Below, piece after piece: positions 22,801 to 34,800 of a stretch of DNA of 64,000 nt (positions are counted from its first letter, which is position 1; every line of letters starts with the position of its first letter). Location of the stretch: assembly GCF_963675165.1 (NCBI RefSeq), contig NC_087386.1, positions 732,931 to 796,930 of the forward strand, in the 5' to 3' direction. The translations under genes were made by a program, and so were the position numbers. A model generated the notes under the pieces. That model was not told where the DNA came from, searched no databases, and was given only the letters and a program-made list of their open reading frames with translations. This DNA comes from Halichondria panicea (lineage: Eukaryota > Porifera > Demospongiae > Suberitida > Halichondriidae).

Positions 22801-25800
22801 GGCTGTCTGGTCAGGTGATCCTTCTGTGCAGTCACGTGACGTCCCAGACAAGTCATGTGATAAGGATGATCTCAGCGAGGCCAGAAACTCTTCATAGAGC
22901 GATGTGGGTGTGTCTAGATTGTCCATTTCCTTTCTCTGCATGTACAGAAATAGGTAAATACAGCGTATAAACTGAAGGAGAATAATAATTACTGCTTTCC
23001 TCATGCATTTAAACAACTGCTATTGTAATTGGGAAGCGTTCGTTAGATGGTGGCCGGTGGCAACAGTTTGGATGGTACATGTGTATCTGTGTACCTGCAG
23101 ACTGTCTGGAGGTACTCACCTTTCCCATAGCTTCAATCACATGCATGGACTTGCCGGCTTGTAGCACCTGTGAACAAGCAATATGTAGCTAACAATATGA
23201 GACAAACAAGCAAGTGGGGCAAGCCAAGCGCAATTCAAGCCCAAGCCAAGCGTGGGGCAAGAGGCATTCAATATTGAGCAGAATGCAACTATGACCACTA
23301 CGTGTACACACCTGATGTAGGACAGGTTGTAGGAACTCCGGTACTGGTTGCCGTAGTGAGAACCCAGAGACCCAACTCCAGTCCTCCCCATCATCACACT
23401 CCTCTCTAGTCAGGGAGAAGAGATTAGTCACGTACATGTACAGTCATGTAGACTGCATGTGCACATGCATGTACATGTAGACTGCATGTGGACATGCATG
23501 TACTTTGCATACCTAAATGATTGAATAATATCCAACGACAGTCTTCATACGTACCTTTGTATGCAAAACTCCTCCCACTTTACGTCCAGTGTCCCCTCCT
23601 TTATCCAGTGCTCGATTAGGTCAAGGTACGGCTGTAATGAGGCCAGCCACAGTGGAAGGAGGGTGGTCAGGGAGGCGTGGCCAGAGGTACTCAGCGCATC
23701 CAGCCGAGAGAGGGAGGTCCACAAGGTCGAGAGGAGGGTTGAAGATAACTGGATGTAGAAATGAAAACAAATCAACGAATCTTCTATTCTAGCGCCTCGT
23801 AAGTTATCTCTTAAAATAACGCTTGAAAAACGGCCTGGGAACGAGACTACTTCAATTCATGCAATTTAACTAGAATGCTCCAGTAATAAATCTGAAGAGA
23901 ACTTTAAGTACAGTTTAGTTTCACTGAGGGAGGGTACTGCTGAAACCCCACTAGTTGTGTGCATGAGAAGTGACATGGGCCCCTTACAGATAATGGAGTT
24001 GGTGGTGATGGCTGCTGGTCCAGGACAGTGCTCACCACGCTGTACAGCTCCTGTACTCGAATGTACACTGAGCTCAGGCTGACCTCCAGAGAGAATAATG
24101 TCACCATGGCAACTGCAGTACGTAGGAATACAGTCCAATCATAAATCTGCTAATCAGGTATTTGGAAAAACTAAAAGGCTACATTTGGAGTTACATGCCT
24201 AGCACAGGACCACATTATTAATTTCATGTACATGCATACATGTATATACTTACGTGTAGCTCAAGCAAAGAGCTAGCACACTTTATATGGTAATGCTCAG
24301 ATTGAAGTAGCTGTGAGTAGTTCTTCTTAAATGTATCATTGACCTGCACTACAGTTAGACTAGTCTAGAAACCTTTGTTGACGACGTCCCTCTCCAGCTC
24401 TCTGATGGTCTCCTCCAGTTGGTTGGTACACACTCTCAAGGCACTGGAGAATGCTTCGTACGTCCTACAGGGGATGGGCTGATTGTCGGGGGTAAAGGTT
24501 ACTCCACGGCAAGTGTTTCTCAGCACACGGAGCATGGAAATGAAGCCAGAGAAATAAGAGAGCTGACGTTGCAAGGACAACTGAAAATAAGATATAAAAA
24601 TAGGAACTATTACACAGCATGTACATGTACATGGTACATGTCAAAAAATAATTTGTTTTCTCGATTGAGTCTCATTATGGTCTCTATAGCTACAGACATG
24701 CAATCCCCAGTATGCTTACAACTCGTACAAGTGAAGGGCCATGAATAAATTCAATATACAATGTTTGTACGCGTGCGATAACATTTAGAGAGTCACTCAC
24801 TGGTGTGAGATGAAGGACTTGAATGTCCTTCCGTGGGATCACTTCTGAGTCACTAATCTCGTACACAAAGCTTGACCCCGCCCCCAGACACGCCCACAGT
24901 GTTTCCCGCACTACTTGCCACTCTGTTAGAGTGACCATATCTCCCAGTGAAGGGCGAAGAGGCTCCATTGACTTGAGATAGGAACTCCTAATGAAGGGGT
25001 GAAGTACACTCAGTACCACTACCAGGCTATAAATAGTAGGTATAACTGCCACATACCATGGCTTGTGGTCAGACTACATGTAGAGCTAGAACTGAATACA
25101 AAAAAAAATTTCTGCACAGCAATCAAGGGCCGGATAATCGAGGTTCTACTGTAACTTTTCACTAGTTGTACAATTTGTAATAACAATAACTTGTTTGCTC
25201 AGCATTAACGAATAGGGTAGTCCTCCTAGGACCATAGCTACTGGACCAGAGAACACGATTGTGACTCACCAGGTGGTTGCTAGGCTGCATGCAGGGTGAG
25301 CAGACGCAGTCAGGCAGTTATCTTGGAGGCTGGAAAGATCGACTTGATGTTGCGGATTGGAGACATCCCAGTATGGAATATGGACGTGCTTTAACAACAT
25401 GGAGTGGGAACTGGAAACAGGAGGGGAAATCCCTTCATCCAAAAGCTCGTCCCCAATTGCTGAGTCGTCTAAACAACGTTTGGTGGGTGTGGTTTCATCT
25501 GATTGAGAAGTGGAGTCGGACCACTAGAAAAAGGAATCAGTTAAGCAAAATAATAAATGACTTATTATGAGGTCATGTGAATAAAACTCACCTCTGACTC
25601 GCTGTCCGAGTTGTATGCCTGGTAGCGAATACCTTCCATGAGATGTGTGTGTGTGTGTGTGTGGGCGTGTGTGTGTGTGTGTGTGTGTGTGTATGCCTGG
25701 TAGCGAATACCTTCCATGAGATGTCTTGTCCAGTCAAAGTCATCACCTGGGACTGCATGATTGGGGGGGGGGGGGGTGTATCAGTATGGTAGGCCATGCG

Positions 25801-26613
25801 TGTACCGTATGTACATGTACACAACGATTGCTGCATTTCGTGCTTTGTATAATTATATACCTCAAAAGTAGGTCCTGGTAGATTGTGTATTTAGAGATAT
25901 ATATAGCTAGCCAGTGTGTACTGAAGAGATATTCAAAGCCCCTTCGCTATATTGGCCATACCCACCTTGTCTCGAGGGGCTCTCGGGACCCCCCACATAG
26001 TCCCTGTTGACGGGGGATTGTGATATGGTGAGCAGGAACAACAGAAAGCCATAGTGAGCGTCGGAGTGAGGGTAGCTCTTCTCAAGATGAAGAGAGAGGA
26101 AGGTATGCGTTAGCTCCTCAAGAGATGCCGCCTTCTCTGGTTGAGAGTGAACTTGGAACTTCTCCTTGAGCCTGTATTGCAAATAACGACATGGTGCCTT
26201 GACACACGTAACAGAGTTCTACAAGATTGGATTCGCTTGCAACAATAAGTTTATTTTTAAATGCAAACAAGTGTGAAGCCCAGAGCTATTAAAACATAAA
26301 ATGGGCATCAGAATTGTGGGTGTGGATTACGTTTTTGTAATGTAGAAGTTACCCAGTGATGGCTCGGTTGACACTGAGATCATTGACATCTAGAAATCGA
26401 TGAAACTTGAAATTCATTTTGGCAAACTCGAAGCACAACTTGAAGTTTTCCTCCTGCGGCTGCAGAAATGGAGTAAAAAGTTCATCAGATATCATGGATT
26501 TATTTTGAGGCTGCATGCCAAGCACTAGTGTGCTTTCTCCTCACCTCAAATCCACTGACTGTTGCTATCAGCTTCTTTGTGAGTGCTCTATGCTCTTTGG
26601 AAAAGACTGCCAT
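19845..26613 (-). CDS. TUBGCP5: Gamma-tubulin complex component 5
   Basis: Part of the gamma-tubulin ring complex that nucleates microtubules. Twenty exons with consistent phase: 26545-26613, 26353-26459, 25966-26171, 25592-25752, 25270-25523, 24801-24987, 24373-24580, 23988-24112, 23555-23748, 23312-23405, 23120-23167, 22721-22935, 22409-22520, 21990-22121, 21715-21809, 21418-21553, 20913-21095, 20510-20635, 20030-20219, 19845-19903; 966 residues (human about 1024). Diagnostic stretches: ENFKLCFEFAKMNFKFHRFL, TLTEWQVVRETLW, QLLLNVNWAKWSLE, LLHFVNNLTNYLMTR, KGAIMNVLNLAVTF, CLNNTVKRGTFPHLETLA; both GRIP regions are covered. Exon 4 contains a 78-bp in-frame tandem duplication with Thr-His repeats. 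The intron after 21715-21809 uses a GC donor. Start ATG is 92 bases from MRPS2 on the opposite strand. Confidence 0.95.
21110..21370. repeat. Copies of the TCTGAAAGCTTAGAAA family in a TUBGCP5 intron
   Basis: Contains TTTTCTGAAAGTTTAGAATG, GATACCATGGATAATAGCCC, ATGGTCCAAGGGCGAAAAAT and ATGCCATAACTTGAATTCTG, as in the arrays at 6650-7060 and 34380-35970. Confidence 0.8.
25614..25723. repeat. 78-bp in-frame tandem duplication with CA repeat inside TUBGCP5 exon 4
   Basis: TGCCTGGTAGCGAATACCTT..CCATGAGATG occurs twice with offset 78 (first GGTAGC at 25621, second at 25699), joined by a GT/CA microsatellite. On the minus strand this repeats LMEGIRYQAY and inserts a Thr-His tract (with one Ala-His or similar break). 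78 is divisible by three, so the frame stays open and joins a DDFDW motif to an acidic NSDSESE end as in other TUBGCP5 proteins. Confidence 0.85.
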
Positions 26614-26705
26614 CTTCAACTTTGTTTCTAAGGCGGCTTAATCCCGCGGCCAGATATTGAGGTAAATGTACACGAACTCTGACCTCTCACCCACGTGTAC
26701 CAAAA
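26614..26705. promoter_or_regulatory. 92-bp shared spacer between TUBGCP5 and MRPS2 start codons
   Basis: Two divergent ATGs (26613 minus, 26706 plus) are separated by 92 bases with no TATA box that I can see. Both 5' UTRs and any core promoter must fit here, so a bidirectional promoter is inferred. Confidence 0.7.
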
Positions 26706-27575
26706 ATGGCCTTGCGAAAGTGTTTGAAGTGTTTCTCCTTGCTGCCAACTCATGTACCAAAGCTGCCCGCTGCTACCAGGTGCCTAGCTTCCTTACCATT
26801 GGATGTGGTTGATCCTAAAAATGAGGGTGAGTTGTGTGAAAAGTTTTACCCAAAATAAACTTCACTGTTCGTAGTCGTACGAGAGCCGGATGCTGGAAAG
26901 AGTCCACTGGAGTGCCCTGACTACTTTGGAGTGAACAGCTTGGTGACTATGGAGGATCTACTGAAGGCGCGTGTGCATCTAGGCCACAAGACTGGACTGT
27001 GGAATCCTCTCATGAAACGATTCATCCACGGCTCTCGTGCAGGACTGCATATTCTCGATCTTGACCGCACCCTCCCACTATTACACAAAGCTCTCAACGT
27101 TACTGCCCACGTTGCATATCGTGGAGGCATCATCTTGTTTGTAAACGAGCGGCCACAATTCGAGGGTCTGGTACAAAGAACAGCTAGAGACTGTAGAGAG
27201 TTCTTTATCACTCAGAAATGGAGAGGAGGAACACTTACAAATTCGTACATGCTCCTCGGGACTCTGCGGCTGCCAGATTTAATGATATTCACGAGCGTAC
27301 CCCCGAGTAAAACAGCTGTCAAAGAAACAGCAATGGCGTGTATCCCGTCTATAGGAGTGGTGGACTCTGACTGTAACCCATCTCAGATCATGTATCCTAT
27401 TCCCGGCAACGATGACTCACCATCTGCCCTCAGGCTCTACTGCAGACTGTTCTCAGAGGCCATTCTACTGGGTAAAGAGAAGAGAAAATCTGACTATGCT
27501 GACAAGCCTGAACCTGTTAGTGTTAGAACAGAAGAGTCTACGGAACTCAAATCAAACGCTAATAATAATAGTTAA
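26706..27575 (+). CDS. MRPS2: Mitochondrial small ribosomal subunit protein uS2m
   Basis: Component of the mitochondrial small ribosomal subunit. Two exons, 26706-26826 and 26875-27575, with a 48-base intron; 273 residues. After a basic, Cys-rich start compatible with a mitochondrial presequence (MALRKCLKCFSLLP), the uS2 core is clear: LLKARVHLGHKTGLWNP, FIHGSRAGLHILDLDRT, LFVNERPQFEGLVQRTA, WRGGTLTN and PSIGVVDSDCNP. The short C-terminal tail is polar and Asn-rich. Shares its promoter region with TUBGCP5. Family assignment is firm. Confidence 0.95.
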
Positions 27576-27907
27576 TTAGTTTCTGTCAAGTCTCATAATT
27601 ATATACAATGTAGTACAGTATCTATGGTTAAGTAATACTTGTAGTGTTTCTAATACAGTCATGTAGGTATGAAAGAAGTACATAACTTGATTTGTGCCCA
27701 GTATAGTACAAGTAAGACACTGCAAAAATCACAAAAAGATTCCTACCAGAACAGAACATAGATTGAACAAGTTTAATAACGATCCGTACCATTTATTCAT
27801 GTGGCTGAGGTCAAAGGTGATCTTACTAAGCCAGGATCTAGGAGGAGAGGAACTGTACAAGTTTATAAGTATATCTAGCTCTGTACTGGGACACTGACAG
27901 TGAAGTC
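27576..27907. other. Spacer MRPS2 to neuropathy target esterase
   Basis: No gene seen. Must contain the MRPS2 3' UTR and the esterase promoter. No clear TATA box or repeat was found. Confidence 0.5.
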
Positions 27908-28576
27908 ATGGACTCTACATGGGTGGAAGAGATGGTAGCCTTTGCCACTGAGCATCTCGTTGCCATAGTGTCTACCTCGGTGGCTGTTTCCCTGGCTCTA
28001 ATTTTCTTTTGTGTGTGCCCAAGGAAGTCCAAAGAACCAAGGGAGGCCGGTGAGACACTGTGTCAATAGTAAGGTGGCTAGTATTGAATACATCCACACA
28101 CAGCCCCGGTAATGGGGGAGGAAACGTTGCCGAGGGTACCGTCTGGACGATTGAGAAAGAGAGATTTGGTCCGACACTATTCACGACGAATCTTTAACAA
28201 GGTGATAAACAGACGTTCATCTGAAATTTCATCCCTTACACTCACATTATTTTTGTTCAGGCTGGTGAATTCAGGAGGAAGCCAAGAGAGAGAGTTATCA
28301 ACATAGCCAAGCGGTGAGTCACAACCCACGCCCACACACACTCAGTCACAACCCACACCCACACACACTCAGTCACAACCCACGCCCACACACACTCAGT
28401 CACAACCCACCACCACACACACTCAGTCACAACCCACACCCACACACACTCATGTTATGTGTGCAGGTTTCTGCAAGGCCCAGAGATACCTGAGAGACAG
28501 CTGTACAGAGAACCACCAGACGCCTTTCTAGAGGCTGACCACTTGGAAGTAAGTTTGTAAAAGGCTTGTCCACTGT

Positions 28577-28642
<66 letters not shown>

Positions 28643-31600
28643 GAGGTGATCCCAACGTTCCTTCAGAGGTCCTCTACCTGCTCAAGAGCGTAAGAGCATT
28701 CGGCCATTTTGAGAAGCCTCTCTTCATTGAGCTGTGCAAACATGTCGAGACAAAATTCGTGCCCGCTGGTGCCATTCTGTTCCGGCCTGGACAAATTGAC
28801 GACTCTATCTACGTAGTCAAAAATGGCCGCCTAAAGGTAGGTTATAGGTATATTGTATTCATGACAACTCTTCACTCCGTCTTTTATAAGCTACGAAGTA
28901 AATGATTGTATCCGTGGGACGGTGGTTTTTTGAGGCCTACCACAAGTACAGTGGAAAGTCTGGCATTCTAGGGCTTCTAGTGCACCTCCATGTTTGATCT
29001 TATGTGTCTCTCCTCCCCCCACAGGTGTACATCATGGAGGCTGATGGCTCAGAGCTTCCCCTGAAGGAGGCTGGTACTGGGGACAGTGTACACTCCATGT
29101 TGAGTATCTTGGATGCTGTTATTGGCCACCCAAAGACATTCAAAACAGTGGCTGCCAAAGCCATCAGAGACACCTATGTGCTGCAGTGAGTTCAGAGTTC
29201 ACACTCTACGCTGAACTAACAGAGTACATATACAGTGTACGTACAGTACAATATATGCGACCTTCTAATTGACAAAAATCATGAATGATGTGAAAATGGA
29301 CGAGTACTTACATGTGTATTGTGTATTAGTACTGTTCTGCTATATATACACACAATCATCAGCCCCTCTCTGTACTTTATACATGTAAGTGATGATAAAG
29401 TTAGGGTGTATACATCTCTTCACTTTATTTCTCCCCTTGCCAGAGTGAGGTCCAAAGCTTTTGAAGCATTCTTCAAGGACAATCCCGACTCCCTGCTGAG
29501 GATGGTGCAGATTGTCATGCTCAGACTGCAGAGGGTCACCTTCCTAGCACTCAACCACTTCCTAGGCCTGGGCAGGGAGCTACTCAACCAGGTGTGTGTA
29601 TGTATGAGTTATTGTGTGAAGTATTTGTGTGAATAAAAGCTCACGTAAATTTAATCACACCACAATAAAAGCGTAATAACGTAAAACGTTTTTTACGAGG
29701 ACGGTTCTTGTAACTGCTTAGGCAATACTTATCTTCTAATCAGTACCAAAAGTAGATAAGAGTACTCTTGGCAGTACGCATTCTAGAAAATGTCTCAAGC
29801 TGAAATTGTTACTGTATAATTATGTGTGTGTTCTCTTTCTTTGCCGACAGAAACCGTCCTTGATTGGTGAGTACAGTGTCAAGCAGCTTCCTCGCAGGTT
29901 TAACCATCACAGAGGAGCACACGCCAGCCCTCATGGCTTTAAAGAGCCGTCCTTCCGTACTGTCTCACAGACCTCCCTCGATTCGGACTCTGACACCGAG
30001 CCAAGCAGACCACCCCCCCTAGCGGCCAGCCAACTAAAGCCCCTCCTCAAGTCCACTCTTACTTCAGAGGCTGCAAAGAGCACTGATTCGGAGGTTGACG
30101 ATATGGTGCCAGGCAAGGGAGGTAAGTCTAAGAAGACCGTGGCCATTGATACATCACAGAATGAGCACTTTTCTCATCGGCTGATTCCAGTGAGGTCACC
30201 AGAGTTCGACAATGTTATAGACCAGGTGGGTTGAGCAATGTGACTACCAGTGAGAGCACTGCAGTCCCTATACTTCATGCTAGGTCTACATGCACACACA
30301 TGTATGTGTCTGTACATGTAACGTACCGTATAGCGGGTTATTTTCGGATGGTGAAAATGTTCGTATTATAAAGCATCATCTATAAAATATTAATGTGTAA
30401 TGGGTTTTATGTCATCATTCTGAGCTGTACAAATATTCATACGAAATATTATTATGCACAAGTATACGTGACAACATTTAATGTCCTATTATCTGGTCCC
30501 AGGCTCGAGTTGATCGTCAGCGCTTCTCTTCCGAAGGGATTTACCCCTCAGATGGTGGGGGTGGGGTCCTCCACCAGTCTCAAGGCGACCAATCACCTGT
30601 CTCTGAGGGTGGGGAGGGGAGTAGGAACAGCTCCCTGAAGAGAGGCCTCACTCCTGGGCTCAAGTTCTCCCACTTTGCCTCCATTGAGAGTGCTGAAGTG
30701 TTGAGGGCAGCCACTGAAGACTTGGTCAGGATATTCCAGTTGCAGGCAAGAGTCAGTAGCTATAATAATTATGGGAGTCGGTGTGTACGTGCAATAGATG
30801 TTTCAGTGGCCCATTGGCATCCTAGCCAGGTTATTATAATGTGTTTAGTAGTACACATGTACTTTCCTCTAATATTGCACATGATTGGCAGTAAGTTTTG
30901 AACAGTTTTTGGTCATAAACATTGTACACATGTAGTATCTTAATATCTCAGGCAGTAGTATTAACTTTGTTTTCAGAATGGTTTGTGCATGTAATTCTGT
31001 GATATCATGGTGTTGCATAAAGCCACTCACCTACTTCCCTTTTGCCAGCTAGTGTTACAATAGTCCTCTCCTCCCTTCCCTGCCTCCAGGATGAGTCGCT
31101 ATTGAAGAGTCGTATCCAACTGATTGAGGTGCCATGTGACTCCCTACTGGGGCTGGAGGGAGATCTGGAGAGTTGCGTCTACTTCATTGCCACTGGACGC
31201 CTCAAGGTCTACAGACCTCTGACCAGCTATGACAACGACAGACAAGATCAGGTGAGGGACCGTACATGCAGGCTGTAGTCTCAATCTATGTATGTAGAAT
31301 AAATTTTACTGTAACATTGTATGTACACTGATTCATCTCCTACATGTACTACTATGTACATTGCTTAGATTTCTGTGCTAGTACAGTACATGGATTTGTG
31401 ATTCATACATGTTAAGGATTTCCATGCAGTAGTGCCATGATGTGTTTATACAATCTCTCTTGAGAGTAGGATACATCATTTACCCCGCCCCCTCCGCTCA
31501 TGCAGGACCTGCTCTATATGGCGTGTCCTGGTGAGTTCTGTGGAGTGCTCTCTGCCCTGACAGGGGAGCCATCGTTCATCACTATTAAAGCTGCTACTGA

Positions 31601-31789
31601 CTCACATCTCATTGCCATCACCAAGACCAACCTCTATCAGTGAGTTGCTTAATTACTGGTGTTTGACAGCCATGGATTGCGCCCAGTATGGTACACGTAC
31701 ATTTTAGATTCTGGGGTATTTGGCAAGCTAAATTTGGAGTCTAGTAATCTTGAAGTGCTTCATAGTCTGCCCACTGTATACCACACACG

Positions 31790-31857
<68 letters not shown>

Positions 31858-34800
31858 CACACTCACACTCACACACACTCACTAGCATAATGTCAGAACA
31901 ACCTCTGGCCATCTGTGGGTTGGCCTTTGACATGGTCCAACGTCTCTCCCCTGCATTGCGTCAGATTGACTTTGCTCTGGACTGGATGGAACTGGAGGCG
32001 GGCCGAGCTCTCTATCGTCAAGGAGACGAAGCTAACGCAGCATATATTATCCTGAATGGGCGTGTCCGGTCAGTAGTCAAGAAAATAGACGGGAAAAAAG
32101 AACTAGCGGACGAATTTGGACGAGGGGAGTCCATTGGAATGGTGGGTACAGTACACACATGTACTTGTATGCAGAGCTCTAGTACTGGCTACTATGCAGG
32201 TTGAGGTGATGACTCATTCCCCGTGTGCTACTACAGTGCATGCAATCAGAGACACTGAGTTGGCCTGTCTACCAGTGGGCCTGCTCAACACCATCAAGCT
32301 CAAGCATCCTCAGGTGCAGGGAGACATGTGCAATGTCCACTGTACTCATGTCACAAGTTACTGTGATTTGTTTTGAACCCCCAAATTCACGGGCTGTACA
32401 CTTTTTATTCCACTGCAGGTAGTGTCTCGACTGATCCAGATGCTGGGAGAGCGTATTCTGGGCAGCTACCATAAGCTAGCCTCTCCAGTGTCCAGCACCA
32501 GCCTATCAGGTGAGGCAACACACGTGTCAATGAAGCAAGCGTTTTATTGAGATATGGTACTGTACGAGTATTTCGTTGAGATTGTAGCAAATTTTAAGTG
32601 TAGCTCTAACTATTACAGACTGTTTGGTGCAGTGTACATGTGTGTGTGGTTTACATACTGTAGTTAGCTCTTAGTGCTGGGGTGATTCAATGGTGGTGTG
32701 TTTCTCTACTACATGTTCTGTGATGTCAGGTGACACAACAAAGAAGCACATGGTGTCCAATCGATCCACGGTTGCCATAGTTCCCATTACCAGTGATGTA
32801 CCTCTCTCTGAGTTCACTCAGGAGCTCTGTGCCTCCATCAAATCTATCGGTAATCTATATCTGTAGCTAGTAAAACTGTGCAATGTTGTATGTACATGTA
32901 CTGTACTATAATATTTTAATCATCCATCTGTAAATCATATTACGTATGTCACATTCCTATTTATCATATCCAGGTACATGTTTGACATTAACAAGCTCAC
33001 TAATCGAAGAAGAGTTAGGAAGTACAGCTTTTGAGAGGTAAATTATTCCCTTCCATACACGTACATGTATAGCATTGTGGTGAATGTTTCTGTGTTTCTT
33101 CAGTACACACGAGTACCGACTGAGGACTTGGTTGGGCCACCAGGAAGACAGTCACAGGATTGTTCTCTACCACGCTGATCCAGGTCTCTCTAAATGGACA
33201 GCCAGATGTATCAGACAGGTAAGTTTGTTTGGCATTACCAAGGAGTTTATAAAGATGTTATGTTTACACATAATTATACTCTGCATTACATGTAGCCAAT
33301 TATTATTATTAAATTAAGTTCCTGATAAGCTGTTATCAGATATCCTCGATAGTATAGTGGTAAGTATCTCCGCCTGTCACGCGGAAGACCCGGGTTCGAT
33401 TCCCGGTCGGGGAGCTCTTTTTTGTAAAGTTTCTTTTTTTGTGTTTTTACTCTGTAGTGCAGGTTCAATTCCAATGGTCATAAACTTTTTTTCTTTTTCC
33501 AGGCTGACTGCATTCTCCTGGTAGGACTAGCTCATAAAACTCTCTTAGAATCTACGGAATCTATGAGAAAGGTATCTTTCTATTCATAATAATTATTATG
33601 TATGAAGGAATTTGTTCTTTAGATTGCAAAGCAAGTGGAGTCTATTTCAGCCAGGGTGCAGAAAGAGCTTGTCCTACTTCACAGAAAAAATGTCGGTCAC
33701 CCAAGTGGCACTGTAAAGTGGCTGAATGCTCTGGGATGGCTCTCTGCTCACTTCCATGTAAGTTATCGTAGTGCTAGAAATGTATGCGTGGGCGTGGTAC
33801 TAACTATGCGTGGGCGTGGTACTAACTATGCTATTTGTGCGAGCAGCTACCATGTCGCATAACTTTGCTCCGCAATTAATTCAAGGCCTGTACAATCCCA
33901 TTAAAATCCCAGTGTTTAATCAAAGAAATGTTTTGGGAGTGGGAGCCTTAATGAATTTGGCCAAAACGCTTATAACTTAGTTTGTATTATTATCATTGCT
34001 GGCTTGATTCATATTGGTACAGCTTTGTTGGTCTTAGTATTCATCAGCAGTTTTGACGAATACCTTCTTTAATTACAGGTTCGATGTCCAGACTATTTCT
34101 TTGAACAGACGCACGTAAGTTCTTCTAAATCTCTCTCTTTTTGGTTGACCTCTAAACTCTCTCTCTCTCTCTCTCCAGATTAAGCTCAGTTGTCCTGATA
34201 AGCACTCTGATTTCTCTCGATTGGCTAGACGCCTGACAGGAACATCAGTTGGCCTCGTGTTAGGAGGGGGAGGGGCCAGGGGAATCTCCCACATAGGCAC
34301 TCTGAAGGCCTTCACTGAAGCAGGTACATGTATATACTCATCGTACACAAAATAAATTTCAACTTTTTGTCTGCCCTGACGACATTGGCCCCAACGAAAT
34401 ACATCGGTATTGTTCTAAGCTTTCAGAATATCATAAAATGTGTGACATTGGATCGGCGATATGGCTGTTGAAAGATGTTCAACTACACCTACCCTCCGTA
34501 ATTTAATCGATAGTTTGGGGACTCCTTCAACAGCCATAACTTTTACCGTTGTTCCAGTGTCAACGATTTTATGATTTTCTGAAAGCTTAGAAAAAGACCT
34601 TTCAAATGATGTCATCAAACTTCACATTTGTGAGATAAAAGTATTTGCCAATTTGGCGATACCATGGATAATAAATAGCCCATGGCCCAAGGTCGAAAAA
34701 TGACAAATTAGGGCCCCAATAAAATTTTTGATTGAAACACATTATTTGAAAGGTGTTGTTCTAAGCTTTTAGAATATCATAACATATTTAACGTTGGATC

